A stretch of DNA of 60,205 nt from Eubacteriales bacterium (lineage in GTDB: Bacteria; Bacillota; Clostridia; Lachnospirales; Lachnospiraceae): positions 1-60,205 of the forward strand of contig JAUNGB010000022.1 in the NCBI GenBank assembly GCA_030524715.1, in the 5' to 3' direction. How positions within the stretch are numbered: position 1 is the stretch's first letter; each line of letters begins with the position of its first letter. The notes under the pieces were generated by a model. That model was not told where the DNA came from and did no database searches. It saw only the letters and a list, made by a program, of their open reading frames with translations. Shown in pieces: positions 52,253 to 60,205 of the stretch. The position numbers and the translations under genes were made by a program.

Positions 52253-52554
52253 ATGAACCGACCTTATGTGATTTGCCATATTTTAAGTTCTCTGGATGGG
52301 AAGATCAACGGTCCATTTATGGCGGCGGAGGCGCGGCAGATTGGACCTTTTTGCAGGCCGGTATGGTGGATGAGCTGAGCCTGATGCTTTCCCCTGTGAC
52401 AGACGGAAGCAGCGGTACGGCTTCGGTGTTTGCACAGTTCCAGGCGCAGAAGGCCGGGAAACCGGTGGAATTTGACCTGAAATCCGTGCAGCCGCTGGAC
52501 AGCGGCGGTCTTTATCTGCGCTATCTGGCAAAGAACGTCAAGATGAATGACTGA
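52253..52554 (+). pseudogene. RibD-C/dihydrofolate-reductase-like gene with internal deletion
   Basis: The N-terminus (RPYVICHILSSLDGKINGPF) is in one frame from ATG 52253 with GAAAGGAG upstream. The C-terminus (GGGGAADWTFLQAGMVDELS) is in another and ends at 52554. They meet in ATGGCGGCGG at about 52318. About half the usual 220 residues, the central NADPH-binding part, is gone. Confidence 0.8.
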
Positions 52555-52680
52555 GTTATAACCCAAAAGTTCAAACTTGCGAACCAGAAGGAACTTCTGT
52601 CTGAATGTGGCTGGCGTTATAATGGACTTATAAAGCAGAAAAATTAAGAATCAATTGGATAAGCAGAATGGAGGATTACT

Positions 52681-53001
52681 ATGGAATACGTAACTTTAAA
52701 TAATGGAGTAAAAATGCCAATGGCAGGTATCGGAACTTTCCTGTTGAGCCCGGATGAAGCGGAGGCATCTGTAACCAGCGCTTTACAGGCAGGTTACCGT
52801 CTCATTGATACGGCGAACGCCTATGTGAATGAAAAGGCAGTTGGCCGCGCAATCAGGAAATCCGATATCGACCGTAAGGAAATCTTTCTGGAAACCAAGC
52901 TGTGGCCGTCCTTCTATGAACAGGCGGACGCGGTAGAGAAAACGCTGGAACGTCTGGGTACGGACTATATTGATGCCCGTGTTATAATAGGGACAAGTTA
53001 G
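52681..53001 (+). pseudogene. Aldo/keto reductase, N-terminal part
   Basis: 106 residues; KMPMAGIGTFLLSPDEAEAS and GYRLIDTANAYVNEKAVGRA with catalytic Asp and Tyr, then TKLWPS. It leaves the family after ERLGTDYID at about 52972 and stops after foreign residues. Full proteins have about 280. Confidence 0.85.
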
Positions 53002-53052
53002 AAAAACCCAGTAAAATCAAGGGGTTGCACTAATTTGTCCTATTTTTTTATC
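52985..53052 (+). terminator. Nested hairpin with U-run at the left edge of the ICE remnant
   Basis: Outer arms TAGGGACAAGTTAG and CTAATTTGTCCTA, inner AACCC/GGGTT, then TTTTTTT. Its loop holds the inverted exact copy (53004-53021) of the 18 bases after tRNA-Gly. Confidence 0.6.
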
Positions 53053-53325
53053 CCATGCGGGGTAGAGAGAGGACGGCGCCGTACATATCAATACCTACTA
53101 TACTGAAAGCCGGATGGGACTCTGCGGATAGCGGAGGTACTGGCTTTAGAGAAGTGCGAGGTTAAAAAGAAGATAACAAAGATAGGACTTTGATTCGCTC
53201 TGGCAGAAATGCCGGATGCCGATTGAAGTCCTTTTCCTTTTCACAGGGCAGTCACGCTCTGTATCTGGCAGTTCATTTGGACAGAGAAATTGTCCGTCTA
53301 CTTATTGATCGGGAGGATGCGTTTT
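53053..53325. other. Non-coding stretch before the SymE-like gene
   Basis: No gene recognised. A cluster of short inverted repeats around 53215-53265, including TGCCGGATGCCGATTGAAGTCC, could be regulatory RNA for the SymE-like gene, since SymE is controlled by an antisense RNA in E. coli; no promoter was found to support this. Confidence 0.35.
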
Positions 53326-53547
53326 ATGGCAATAAAGAAATTAAGAAATATGAAGGTTTATGAACAGGCAGGATATAACTATAAGTCCACACCTACGATT
53401 ATGCTGAAAGGGCAGTGGCTCCGGGAAGCCGGGTTTGACTGCGGCACATCCATTACAGTGAGGCGTGAAGAGGGGAAGCTGGTTATCACTCCAAGAGAGG
53501 AAGTCAGTTATATTGACATATTTGAGGAACAGCAGCAGTTTGAATGA
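53326..53547 (+). CDS. SymE-family toxin-like protein
   Basis: 73 residues; NYKSTPTIMLKGQWLREAGF and VRREEGKLVITP match the SymE/AbrB-like fold, whose E. coli member is an SOS-induced RNA-cleaving toxin. GGGAGG lies 9 bases before ATG 53326; an ATG at 53317 is the alternative. In conjugative elements such genes are common near parA. Confidence 0.8.
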   Translation: MAIKKLRNMKVYEQAGYNYKSTPTIMLKGQWLREAGFDCGTSITVRREEGKLVITPREEVSYIDIFEEQQQFE

Positions 53548-53577
53548 AAAGTAGCGGAGAAAGGAAGGAATTGATTT

Positions 53578-54363
53578 ATGGGAAAGATTTACGTTATTGG
53601 ATCACAAAAAGGGGGCTGTGCCAAGACCACAACCACGTTTAATCTGGCATATTGCTTACAGAAGATGGGGAAGAGGGTGCTGGCTGTCGATTTTGACAGC
53701 CAGGCAAATCTGACAACGTGTTATGGCGTTGAGAATACCGGGGAGCTGGAGCACACCATCGGGCATCTGATGATGGCGAAGATTGAGGATACGAAAAAGC
53801 CGGATATGAAGCGGTACATAATGACAAAGGATGGGGTGGATTTTATCCCTTCTTCCATTTATCTGTCCGTGGTGGATGCGAAGCTGCGGATGGAAATGGG
53901 GGCAGAGAAGATTCTGGCAGAGGTATTGGAACCGCTGCGTGAGAAGTATGACTGCATTTTGATTGATACCTGCCCGGTGCTGGGGATACTGACGATTAAC
54001 GCACTGGCGGCGGCTGATGAAGTGATTATCACTGTCAATACGCAGCTTCTGGCAATGATGGGGATGCAGGATTTTCTTAGAACGGTAGGAAAGATCAAAA
54101 AGAGGATCAATCCAAAACTGGGGATTGCCGGGATTCTGCTGACCATGTGTGAGACCAGGACAAAGCTGTGCCGGGTGCTGACGGAACAGGTGACAGAGAG
54201 CTTCCAGGGGCAGATACGGATATTTGAAACAAGGATTCCCAACACGGTGAAGGTCGGGGAGAGCCTTTACTATAGCAAGACAGTTGTAGAATACAGCCCG
54301 AAGGCAAGCGCAGGCATTGCTTACCGGAAATTTGCAAAGGAGTTGGTTTCATATGAAGGCTAA
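53578..54363 (+). CDS. parA: ParA/Soj-family partition ATPase
   Basis: 261 residues. Deviant Walker A KGGCAKTTTT, with Cys where most have Val or Thr, then DFDSQANLTTCYG, Walker B CILIDTCPVLGIL. Works with ParB to keep the element during its extrachromosomal phase. AAAGGAAGG precedes the ATG; the end overlaps parB by 11 bases. Confidence 0.93.
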   Translation: MGKIYVIGSQKGGCAKTTTTFNLAYCLQKMGKRVLAVDFDSQANLTTCYGVENTGELEHTIGHLMMAKIEDTKKPDMKRYIMTKDGVDFIPSSIYLSVVDAKLRMEMGAEKILAEVLEPLREKYDCILIDTCPVLGILTINALAAADEVIITVNTQLLAMMGMQDFLRTVGKIKKRINPKLGIAGILLTMCETRTKLCRVLTEQVTESFQGQIRIFETRIPNTVKVGESLYYSKTVVEYSPKASAGIAYRKFAKELVSYEG

Positions 54364-55333
54364 TGCGCCGAAAAGAAAGATTTTTAATGATGCGCTTGAT
54401 CTGCTTGGCGGGGCAGATGTGGCTTCTGCTCTGGAAAATGGTGTACAGATGCTGCCGATAGACAGCATCCGCCCATTCCGGAAGCATCCTTTCCGGCTGT
54501 ATGAAGGGGACCGTCTGGATGATATGGTGGAGAGCATCCGGGAGCATGGGGTGCTGGTTCCGGTCATTGTATGGCAGCATCCGGACGGATATGAAATGCT
54601 GTCCGGGCATAACAGGCAGATGGCGGGGAAAATGGCTGGTCTGACGGAGATTCCTGCCATTGTGAAGACGGATCTGACGGAACAGGATGCCTATGTGTAT
54701 GTGATTGAGACGAATGTGATACAGAGGGGATTTGCGGAGCTTCTGCCGTCAGAAAAGGCTGCGGTGCTGGCAGAGCGGTATGAGAAAGTAAGCAGTCAAG
54801 GGAAACGGAATGATATTCTGGAAGAGATTGCAAAGCTGAACGGTACGGACATGGAGACTTGTGGACATGATGTCCACAAGTTGAAAAGCCGGGATGCAGT
54901 CGGGGAAGAGTACGGGATGACCGGAAGGAACATTGCCAGATATATCCGGGTGAACCAGTTGGATCAGGCACTAAAGGATCGGCTGGATGACGGCTCCCTT
55001 CCGTTGGTGGCGGCAGTGGATTTATCCTATCTGTCCGGTGAAGAGCAAGAAAGGGTGTCTGGACTGGCAGAACAGGGAAAAATTAAGCTGGATGCAAAAA
55101 CTGCGAAATGTATGAAGGAGATAGCAGGGGACCTGACGGAAGAAAGGGTATTGGAGAAGCTGGGCGGCACAAAAAGGAAGAAGGATGCCGGGAGCAGGAC
55201 GATAAAACTTTCTGCGGATGTGTATGAGAGGTACTTTGCAGAGATAAGGACGGCGGATGTGGCCGGAATTGTTGAAGAAGCACTGGCGGCATGGTTCGGG
55301 AAGGGAGGGATGGTAGATGTTCCAGACCAGTGA
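54353..55333 (+). CDS. parB: ParB-family DNA-binding protein
   Basis: 326 residues from ATG 54353 (AAGGAG upstream). N-terminal ParB/Srx nuclease-like domain with IRPFRKHPFRLYEGDRLDDM and GHNRQMAGKMAGLTEIPAIV, central HTH (AVGEEYGMTGRNIARYIRVN), and a C-terminal part with KLSADVYERYF. Partner of the ParA upstream. No parS repeat was recognised in the flanks. Confidence 0.92.
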   Translation: MKANAPKRKIFNDALDLLGGADVASALENGVQMLPIDSIRPFRKHPFRLYEGDRLDDMVESIREHGVLVPVIVWQHPDGYEMLSGHNRQMAGKMAGLTEIPAIVKTDLTEQDAYVYVIETNVIQRGFAELLPSEKAAVLAERYEKVSSQGKRNDILEEIAKLNGTDMETCGHDVHKLKSRDAVGEEYGMTGRNIARYIRVNQLDQALKDRLDDGSLPLVAAVDLSYLSGEEQERVSGLAEQGKIKLDAKTAKCMKEIAGDLTEERVLEKLGGTKRKKDAGSRTIKLSADVYERYFAEIRTADVAGIVEEALAAWFGKGGMVDVPDQ

Positions 55334-55592
55334 GCTTCAGAAGCTGGATGCGTCTTACTTTAACATTATTCTGACCGGGGATTATGATGTGACAATTCAA
55401 TCAAAAAATACGGGGCATTATTGGTATCTGCATAACACGGAATATCCGGCAGAGGAATCCTGCATTATTTTCCATAAGCATAAGGCATCCCATCCGTATC
55501 ACAGGCATGGGAAATCAGAGAATTTGCGGCAGGCGATTAGAAGCATTAAGGGTCATGATGTATTCCAGATGAATGGGAGAAAGTATATATGA
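55317..55592 (+). CDS. Hypothetical ICE-associated small protein
   Basis: 91 residues; the ATG lies inside the parB end (17-base overlap), so it is in the same operon. TSELQKLDASYFNIILTGDY, a central NTGHYWYLHN and a His-rich SHPYHRHGKS stretch. Such ORFs commonly follow parB in clostridial conjugative elements; function unknown. Confidence 0.7.
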   Translation: MFQTSELQKLDASYFNIILTGDYDVTIQSKNTGHYWYLHNTEYPAEESCIIFHKHKASHPYHRHGKSENLRQAIRSIKGHDVFQMNGRKYI

Positions 55593-55893
55593 CAATCTAT
55601 GTGGAAATCATTGCTCTTCTTGTTAAGAAACGTTGATTTTCCGGGCTTTTCGGGCACTTTTAGGAAAAATGGACTTGCACCCAAAGGGTATAAATGTTTT
55701 TACGAAGAAAATAGATGTGAATTGAAAAGATTGCCCAAGGTGGGGTAAGTGGAAAACAGGGTTTTGTTTCGTGGTATTCGGGAAAATGGATACCACAGAA
55801 CAAAACCCTGTACTTTTTGGCAAAAGTCTATACTCCGTGGCAAAAGTGAGAACCACGGGACGAAAGTGGAAATAAAGTAACGAAGAAAACAGT
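55593..55893. other. Non-coding stretch with a large hairpin and GTGGCAAAAGT repeats
   Basis: No gene. A stem of 20 paired bases out of 22 (55756-55777 with 55790-55811, 12-base loop) lies in the middle. Two copies of GTGGCAAAAGT follow at about 55819 and 55840, then related CGAAAGTGG. This could be a replication or transfer site of the ICE remnant. Confidence 0.6.
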
Positions 55894-56140
55894 TTAAACA
55901 ATCTTTTCCAATTCATTTTGTAGCTGATGCAGAAACGCATTGGAAGCTCTCGAAAAAATCTGATATTTTTTCCACACGATACAAAATCCGGCTTCAAGCG
56001 TTGGGGAAAGAGGGCGAAAGCAAAGGTTACTATTCCCGACAGTGTTAATGATTTTATCCAGCCCGATTACATATCCAAATCCCTTTTTTACAAACAGCGA
56101 GGCGTTATAGATCAGGTCGTAGATGGCAACGATATTGATT
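55894..56140 (-). pseudogene. C-terminal fragment of a LysR regulator
   Basis: Reading left from about 56140: IVAIYDLIYNASLFVKKGFG, then LCFRPLSPTLEAGFCIVWKK and QIFSRASNAFLHQL, to a TAA at 55894-55896. This is the end of the LysR substrate-binding domain. The N-terminal HTH and most of the sensor are absent; its upstream end merges with the tail of the AraC gene in another frame. Confidence 0.75.
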
Positions 56141-57053
56141 GTCCGGAAATAGAGTCACAAAGTTTCTTTTTTCGATATTCGGTTGGTGTTAATTGATAGT
56201 GCTTTTTGAATAATCTGCAGAAATAGTCTACATTATTAAATCCTGTTTCATAAGAAATAGAATTGACTTTCTTTTCAGTCTTTATAAGTGATTGGGCAGC
56301 TTCGTTTAAGCGATAATTTATAAGATACTCTATTGGCGTAATGTGTAAATACTTGCGAAAAAGATTTAATACGGTACTTTTGCTGACTTTTGCATGCTCC
56401 GCAATGTCATCTAATGAAATGGCGTGCATATAATTCTGATGAATGTATTGCATCATTAATTGTAATCTTGCCTGCGAAGAGGCTGAATTATTTATGTGGT
56501 CCTTTATAAATGTAATGTCGGCATTTTCATATATTTCCAGCCAAAGCATTTGGATAAGAAAAGATGTTGTAAGTTCACTGGATGAACAGTAGTCCTGAAC
56601 AGCAATTATTTGTCTTATAATTGATAAAGCTTTTGCCTGCCATGGAATATCAGCATAGAAAATCTGAAAAGTTAAGGAAGAAGAGATGACAGGTAAAATA
56701 TATTTGTGATACAAGAGGGTATCCTGTGAAGCAATAAAAGAAGGCATACATACAAAATTCGGAATAACAGCTTCGGCGGGTGAGTAGAAGCGGTGCAGGA
56801 TTTTGGAATTGATGAATACACCATTTCCTTCAGATAAAGTAAACTGCCTTTCTCCAATCCAGAACGTTACAGTTCCCGATTCAATATATACAAATTCTAA
56901 TTCGGTATGCCAGTGCCATTCAATGCAGTTAAAATCAAACAGGGCTAAATTGTCATAATAGAAGTTAAAAGGGTAGTTATTACTGCCATGCTGGATCGTT
57001 TCCATTAAATTCTCATCAGTCATAATCTTGTTATAGTCTGTATTATAATTCAT
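56112..57053 (-). CDS. AraC-family regulator with cupin domain
   Basis: 313 residues from ATG 57053, with GGGGGA about 10 bases upstream. N-terminal cupin sensor (IEWHWHTELEFVYIESGTV, SKILHRFYSPAE), typical of carbohydrate-responsive AraC proteins, and C-terminal double HTH (ISLDDIAEHAKVSKSTVLNL, SISYETGFNNVDYFCRLFKK, HYQLTPTEYRK). The last dozen residues run into LysR-derived DNA. It is divergent from the DUF1349 gene, 120 bases away, and is its likely regulator. Confidence 0.88.
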   Translation of the reverse strand: MNYNTDYNKIMTDENLMETIQHGSNNYPFNFYYDNLALFDFNCIEWHWHTELEFVYIESGTVTFWIGERQFTLSEGNGVFINSKILHRFYSPAEAVIPNFVCMPSFIASQDTLLYHKYILPVISSSLTFQIFYADIPWQAKALSIIRQIIAVQDYCSSSELTTSFLIQMLWLEIYENADITFIKDHINNSASSQARLQLMMQYIHQNYMHAISLDDIAEHAKVSKSTVLNLFRKYLHITPIEYLINYRLNEAAQSLIKTEKKVNSISYETGFNNVDYFCRLFKKHYQLTPTEYRKKKLCDSISGQSISLPSTT

Positions 57054-57173
57054 GATCAACACATCCCCCACAAGTGAAATATACGATATTATACAATAAA
57101 TTAGAGATATAAATCAATGAAAAATGAGTTTTCATGTTATATAATTCAAAAAAACAAGATGAGGTGACCGAAT

Positions 57174-57761
57174 ATGGAGTTTAAATGGTTAAATGAGAGC
57201 GAGATAAGGATGGAAGGAAACAGAATTGAAATAACTGCTCCTGCACAGACTGACTTTTTCTGCGGAAGCATAAATGAGTGTGAGGAAGGTATTTTGCCGG
57301 AAACACTTTGTAACGCCCCTTTTTATTATACAGAGGTAGAAGGTGATTTTGTCCTTAAAGTGAAGGTGTCTCACGCTTTTAAAGAAACTTATGATTCTGC
57401 TTCTGTAATGGTTATGAAAGATTTAAGCTGTTGGGCAAAGTGCTGTTTTGAATTAACAGATTTTGGAACCCATGCTGCTGTAAGCGTTGTTACCAAAGGA
57501 GATTCGGATGATGCGAACGGGTGTAATCTGGAAGGAGACACTGCATGGCTTCAAGTATGCAGGGTAGGAAATGATTTTGCGTTTCATTATTCCTTAGACG
57601 GTATCAATTTTTATATGATGCGATACTTCCACTTGCCTGTTTTGCCTGTTGTTAAAGTAGGTTTACTGGCACAGGCACCTACAGGAAAAGGCGGAAAGCG
57701 TATATATGAACACCTGTCGATTGAGGAGAGGACAGTAAAAAATATCAGAGCTGGGAAATAG
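57174..57761 (+). CDS. DUF1349 (concanavalin-like) protein
   Basis: 195 residues, no signal peptide. DUF1349 beta-sandwich fold: TDFFCGSINECEEGILPETL with PFYYTEVEGDFVLKVKV, then DSASVMVMKDLSCWAKCCFE and FHYSLDGINFYMMRYF. Related to sugar-binding parts of beta-xylosidases, but members of this size have no known activity. AGATGAGGTGAC precedes the ATG. Divergent AraC gene suggests sugar-linked control. Confidence 0.85.
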   Translation: MEFKWLNESEIRMEGNRIEITAPAQTDFFCGSINECEEGILPETLCNAPFYYTEVEGDFVLKVKVSHAFKETYDSASVMVMKDLSCWAKCCFELTDFGTHAAVSVVTKGDSDDANGCNLEGDTAWLQVCRVGNDFAFHYSLDGINFYMMRYFHLPVLPVVKVGLLAQAPTGKGGKRIYEHLSIEERTVKNIRAGK

Positions 57762-57983
57762 GGAAGACAGCCATACTAATCTTCAAAAACATGATAAAAG
57801 AATTGATATGGTAAAATTTATGATAGGAATCGGAATTTTATACGCAGAGGTTTCGATCCTTATGCTTTGTTTTCGGGAATTTTTATGCCCGGGCAACCGG
57901 GCTATAATTAGGAAGAAAATTTACGATGAGAGTCAGCAGCATAACTGGCAACATGCCAGGGTGGAATGTTAGGGAGGGAAAAT

Positions 57984-58598
57984 ATGCTACATTTTGAACG
58001 AGAAGTTACAGAACCGGAACTGATTGAAGAAATGTTACGCCAATTCAAATATGTAAATCTGGGGTTACAGGATACAGATGGATATCCTTATGTTGTTCCA
58101 GTAAATTTTGGATTTGAAATAAGAGAAAGTAAGTTGTATGTTTATATCCATTTCATGAAAAAGGGACATAAACTGGATCTGATGCGGAACAACCCCAAAG
58201 TCTGTCTGGAATTCAGTATGTTTAACGATTTTCCGGACAGACCTTATAAAAGACACTTCCATGATTATAGAAGTGTAATTGCGAAAGGCCATATCTATAT
58301 CATAGATGCCAAGGAAGATTATGAGACCTTTCAAAGAGGCTATAATTTGCTGTATACCTGTAACAATAGAGCAGTTGAGCCTTTGGAAAGTCGAAAAAAT
58401 TTCCCCGTTATGTATATTGGAATGATTGTTTGTGATATGAAAAATGTAACTGCCAAATCCGAATTCCCTTTAAGAAAACCGGAGGATGTTCCGTTTATCA
58501 ATGTTTATGAAGTTGCCGAGGATACAGAACCATTCGATATCAGTGATATTATAGAGAAAAGAAAAAGGGAACTGTTTACTGACCCAAGCGTTAATTAA
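57984..58598 (+). CDS. Pyridoxamine-5'-phosphate-oxidase-like flavoprotein (NimA-like)
   Basis: 204 residues from ATG 57984 (AGGGAGGG 6 bases upstream). PNPOx-like split barrel: FKYVNLGLQDTDGYPYVVPV, VYIHFMKKGHKLDLMRNNPK and VCLEFSM are the FMN-binding strands of the NimA/HugZ-like group, some of which reduce nitroimidazoles. A specific activity cannot be claimed. It may be cotranscribed with the two genes downstream. Confidence 0.85.
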   Translation: MLHFEREVTEPELIEEMLRQFKYVNLGLQDTDGYPYVVPVNFGFEIRESKLYVYIHFMKKGHKLDLMRNNPKVCLEFSMFNDFPDRPYKRHFHDYRSVIAKGHIYIIDAKEDYETFQRGYNLLYTCNNRAVEPLESRKNFPVMYIGMIVCDMKNVTAKSEFPLRKPEDVPFINVYEVAEDTEPFDISDIIEKRKRELFTDPSVN

Positions 58599-58615
58599 TA
58601 TCGAGATTTATGTAT

Positions 58616-58870
58616 ATGAAAGCTATTGTAAAAACGAAAAAATATAAATCAGGTAAATGTCTTGCAATATATGTTGACAGTAAGAACAAGGTTAATAAAT
58701 TGATGATAACTTTAGCAGAGGCAGGGTTTATCGTTAATTATGAGCCGCGTTACATATCTGGAAACTACGAAGCATGTTTTCTATGCAGTTCTGAAAATGC
58801 AATCAGGATTTGCTGTAAAGTGAAAGAAAAAAGTAAGAAAGGAAACAAAAGCCGTCATGCAAAACTATAG
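58616..58870 (+). CDS. Hypothetical small basic protein
   Basis: 84 residues from ATG 58616, or 86 from 58610; no strong ribosome box. It begins with MKAIVKTKKYKSGKCLAIYV and ends very basic. Its end overlaps the MFS start by 14 bases. No family recognised; it may be the sequence leading into the transporter. Confidence 0.45.
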   Translation: MKAIVKTKKYKSGKCLAIYVDSKNKVNKLMITLAEAGFIVNYEPRYISGNYEACFLCSSENAIRICCKVKEKSKKGNKSRHAKL

Positions 58871-60047
58871 GAAAACAAAAACAGCTTGTTATTTAGGGTT
58901 TATTACACAGGCAATAGCTGCAAATTTTGCACCGTTGCTATTCTTGAAATTTCATTATGATTATCATATTTCTCTTGGAAATATTGCACTCATATCTACT
59001 TGTTTTTTCTTTACACAACTTTTGGTAGACTTGTTCTGTGCCAAATTTGTGGACCGGATAGGATATCGTGTATGCATTGTAGCGTCCGAGGTATGTGCTG
59101 CTGCTGGATTGATTGGTCTGGCAGTTTTACCGGATATCTTACCGAATCCGTTTGTGGGAATTATATGCAGTGTAATCCTGTACGCAATCGGAAGCGGACT
59201 GATCGAGGTACTCTGCAGTCCTATTATAGAGGCATGCCCATTTGAAAATAAAGAGAAGACAATGAGTTTACTTCATTCATTCTATTGCTGGGGAGCTGTG
59301 GGGACTATACTGACTTCAACCATATTTTTCCTGATATTCGGGATGGATAGCTGGAAGTGGCTGGCTGTATTATGGGCGCTTATTCCGGCAATCAATATCT
59401 ACAATTTTGCGACATGCCCTATTGAGCACTTAGTAGATGAAGGGGAAGGAATGGGGGTAAAAGAATTATTCCGAAAACCATTATTCTGGTTGTCCGTTTG
59501 CCTGATGGTCTGCTCAGGGGCATCAGAGCTTGCTATGGCGCAATGGGCATCGGCTTATGCAGAAGCGGCATTGGGATTATCAAAAACAATAGGAGATTTA
59601 GCGGGACCCTGCATGTTTGCAGTTACAATGGGGATAAGCCGCATGATTTTTGGAAAATATGACGACAGGATGGATCTGATGAAGTTTATGATGGGGTCGG
59701 GAATTTTGTGTGTACTGTGTTACCTTATTACTTCGTTATCGGCAAATCCATTTGCGGGTCTTATCGGGTGTATTCTGTGCGGCTTCTCTGTTGGTATTAT
59801 GTGGCCTGGAACAATCAGCATTTCATCTGAAAATTTTCCCGCAGGAGGAACAGCTATGTTTGCGCTGCTTGCTATGGCAGGAGATTTAGGAGGGAGTCTT
59901 GGACCAGGTATTGTAGGCCGCATTACGCAGTATGCAGGAGACAATATCCGTGTGGGCATGGGTGTGGGGCTTGTATTCCCGATTATTTTGCTGGCGATGC
60001 TTTTTATCCTTGGAAGAGGAACAAAAGCGAATAAAGTCAAACAATGA
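58857..60047 (+). CDS. MFS transporter
   Basis: 396 residues with about twelve membrane helices in two halves. The loop 2-3 motif appears as DLFCAKFVDRIGYRVCI, a form of the MFS A motif, and helices such as GSGLIEVLCSPIIEACPFEN and GFSVGIMWPGTISISSENFP resemble the fucose/sugar-permease-like (FucP/FHS) branch. AAAGGAAA lies upstream. The substrate is unknown; a sugar fits the AraC/DUF1349 neighbours. Confidence 0.88.
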   Translation: MQNYRKTKTACYLGFITQAIAANFAPLLFLKFHYDYHISLGNIALISTCFFFTQLLVDLFCAKFVDRIGYRVCIVASEVCAAAGLIGLAVLPDILPNPFVGIICSVILYAIGSGLIEVLCSPIIEACPFENKEKTMSLLHSFYCWGAVGTILTSTIFFLIFGMDSWKWLAVLWALIPAINIYNFATCPIEHLVDEGEGMGVKELFRKPLFWLSVCLMVCSGASELAMAQWASAYAEAALGLSKTIGDLAGPCMFAVTMGISRMIFGKYDDRMDLMKFMMGSGILCVLCYLITSLSANPFAGLIGCILCGFSVGIMWPGTISISSENFPAGGTAMFALLAMAGDLGGSLGPGIVGRITQYAGDNIRVGMGVGLVFPIILLAMLFILGRGTKANKVKQ

Positions 60048-60205
60048 TTCTTATATCGTTGATTGCATAAAGGAGAAGCTGGAAATACTCTTTATACATG
60101 GTAGATTATGGAAAGTGGGATTGCATCGTAACTGATAGATCCAAATGGCAGATTGCATTAGTACATGAGAAGTCATGAATATGTGCGGTACTGCCGGGAA
60201 GGAGA
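60048..60205. other. Window edge, no gene seen
   Basis: GGGAAGGAGA at the very end looks like a ribosome binding site for a gene starting just outside the window. Confidence 0.35.

Larger units (their letters stand above)
52973..55893. mobile_element. Remnant of a large conjugative element
   Basis: SymE-like, ParA, ParB and a small ORF in the order often seen at the maintenance end of Tn1549/CTn-type elements of Clostridia. No relaxase, coupling protein or integrase is present. The left side cuts the aldo/keto reductase and the right side meets a LysR fragment. Confidence 0.6.

Overview
The window is chromosome of a low-to-mid GC Gram-positive gut anaerobe of the class Clostridia, most likely Lachnospiraceae. 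This rests on the tig-clpP-clpX-lon-engB and ecfA1-ecfA2-ecfT-truA ... rplM-rpsI gene orders, strong GGAGG ribosome binding sites, and the protein types seen (CdaR-like regulator, BspA-like surface protein, TnpX-type recombinase, Tn1549-like ParA/ParB genes). The species cannot be fixed by eye.

Layout. 1-7.3 kb: molybdate transport (modB, modC, and probably the tail of modA), a CdaR/PucR-type regulator, an MsmK/UgpC-type sugar-ABC ATPase, a DUF89 phosphatase, proC and tRNA-Gly(CCC). 7.3-20.8 kb: a gene for an NMT1/THI5-like substrate-binding protein cut in two by a 12.49-kb mobilizable element. The element carries a large serine recombinase, a MobV/Pre-like relaxase, a P4-type primase-helicase with a nonsense codon, an XRE/DUF4258/YgiT toxin-antitoxin operon, and unusual cargo: a lipoprotein, a secreted protein and an HTH protein with a large helical tail. 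20.9-34.3 kb: core genes (CYTH, DJ-1/PfpI, trigger factor, ClpP, ClpX, Lon, EngB, ECF transporter module, TruA) and a BspA-like surface protein. 34.4-35.5 kb: rplM-rpsI.

35.47-43.97 kb: a compact 8.48-kb phage-satellite-like island in the 3' end of rpsI, bounded by 17-bp direct repeats. It has a tyrosine integrase with arm-site repeats, a CI/Cro-type switch whose divergent promoters overlap completely, a replication ATPase, several structured non-coding stretches, a scaffold plus major capsid pair with no terminase, portal or tail genes, an ArpU-like regulator and a type I toxin-antitoxin locus. This is the most interesting unit in the window.

44.1-53.0 kb: a decaying defence and accessory zone. 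A type III restriction-modification operon (mod-rhuM-res) is reduced to fusions and a frameshifted fragment. It is followed by an intact RloA/RloB (AbiL-like) pair, the remains of a second ATPase/partner cassette, an esterase, and a run of truncated genes (flavodoxin, RibD-C reductase, aldo/keto reductase) joined abruptly. 53.0-55.9 kb: remnant of a large conjugative element (SymE-like, ParA, ParB, small ORF). 55.9-60.2 kb: a LysR tail fragment, an AraC regulator, a DUF1349 protein, a NimA/PNPOx-like protein and an MFS transporter.

Several repeat families run through the core part: TA-flanked 84-164-bp inverted-repeat elements, about 33-bp palindromes, and a complex hairpin family near engB/ecfA1.
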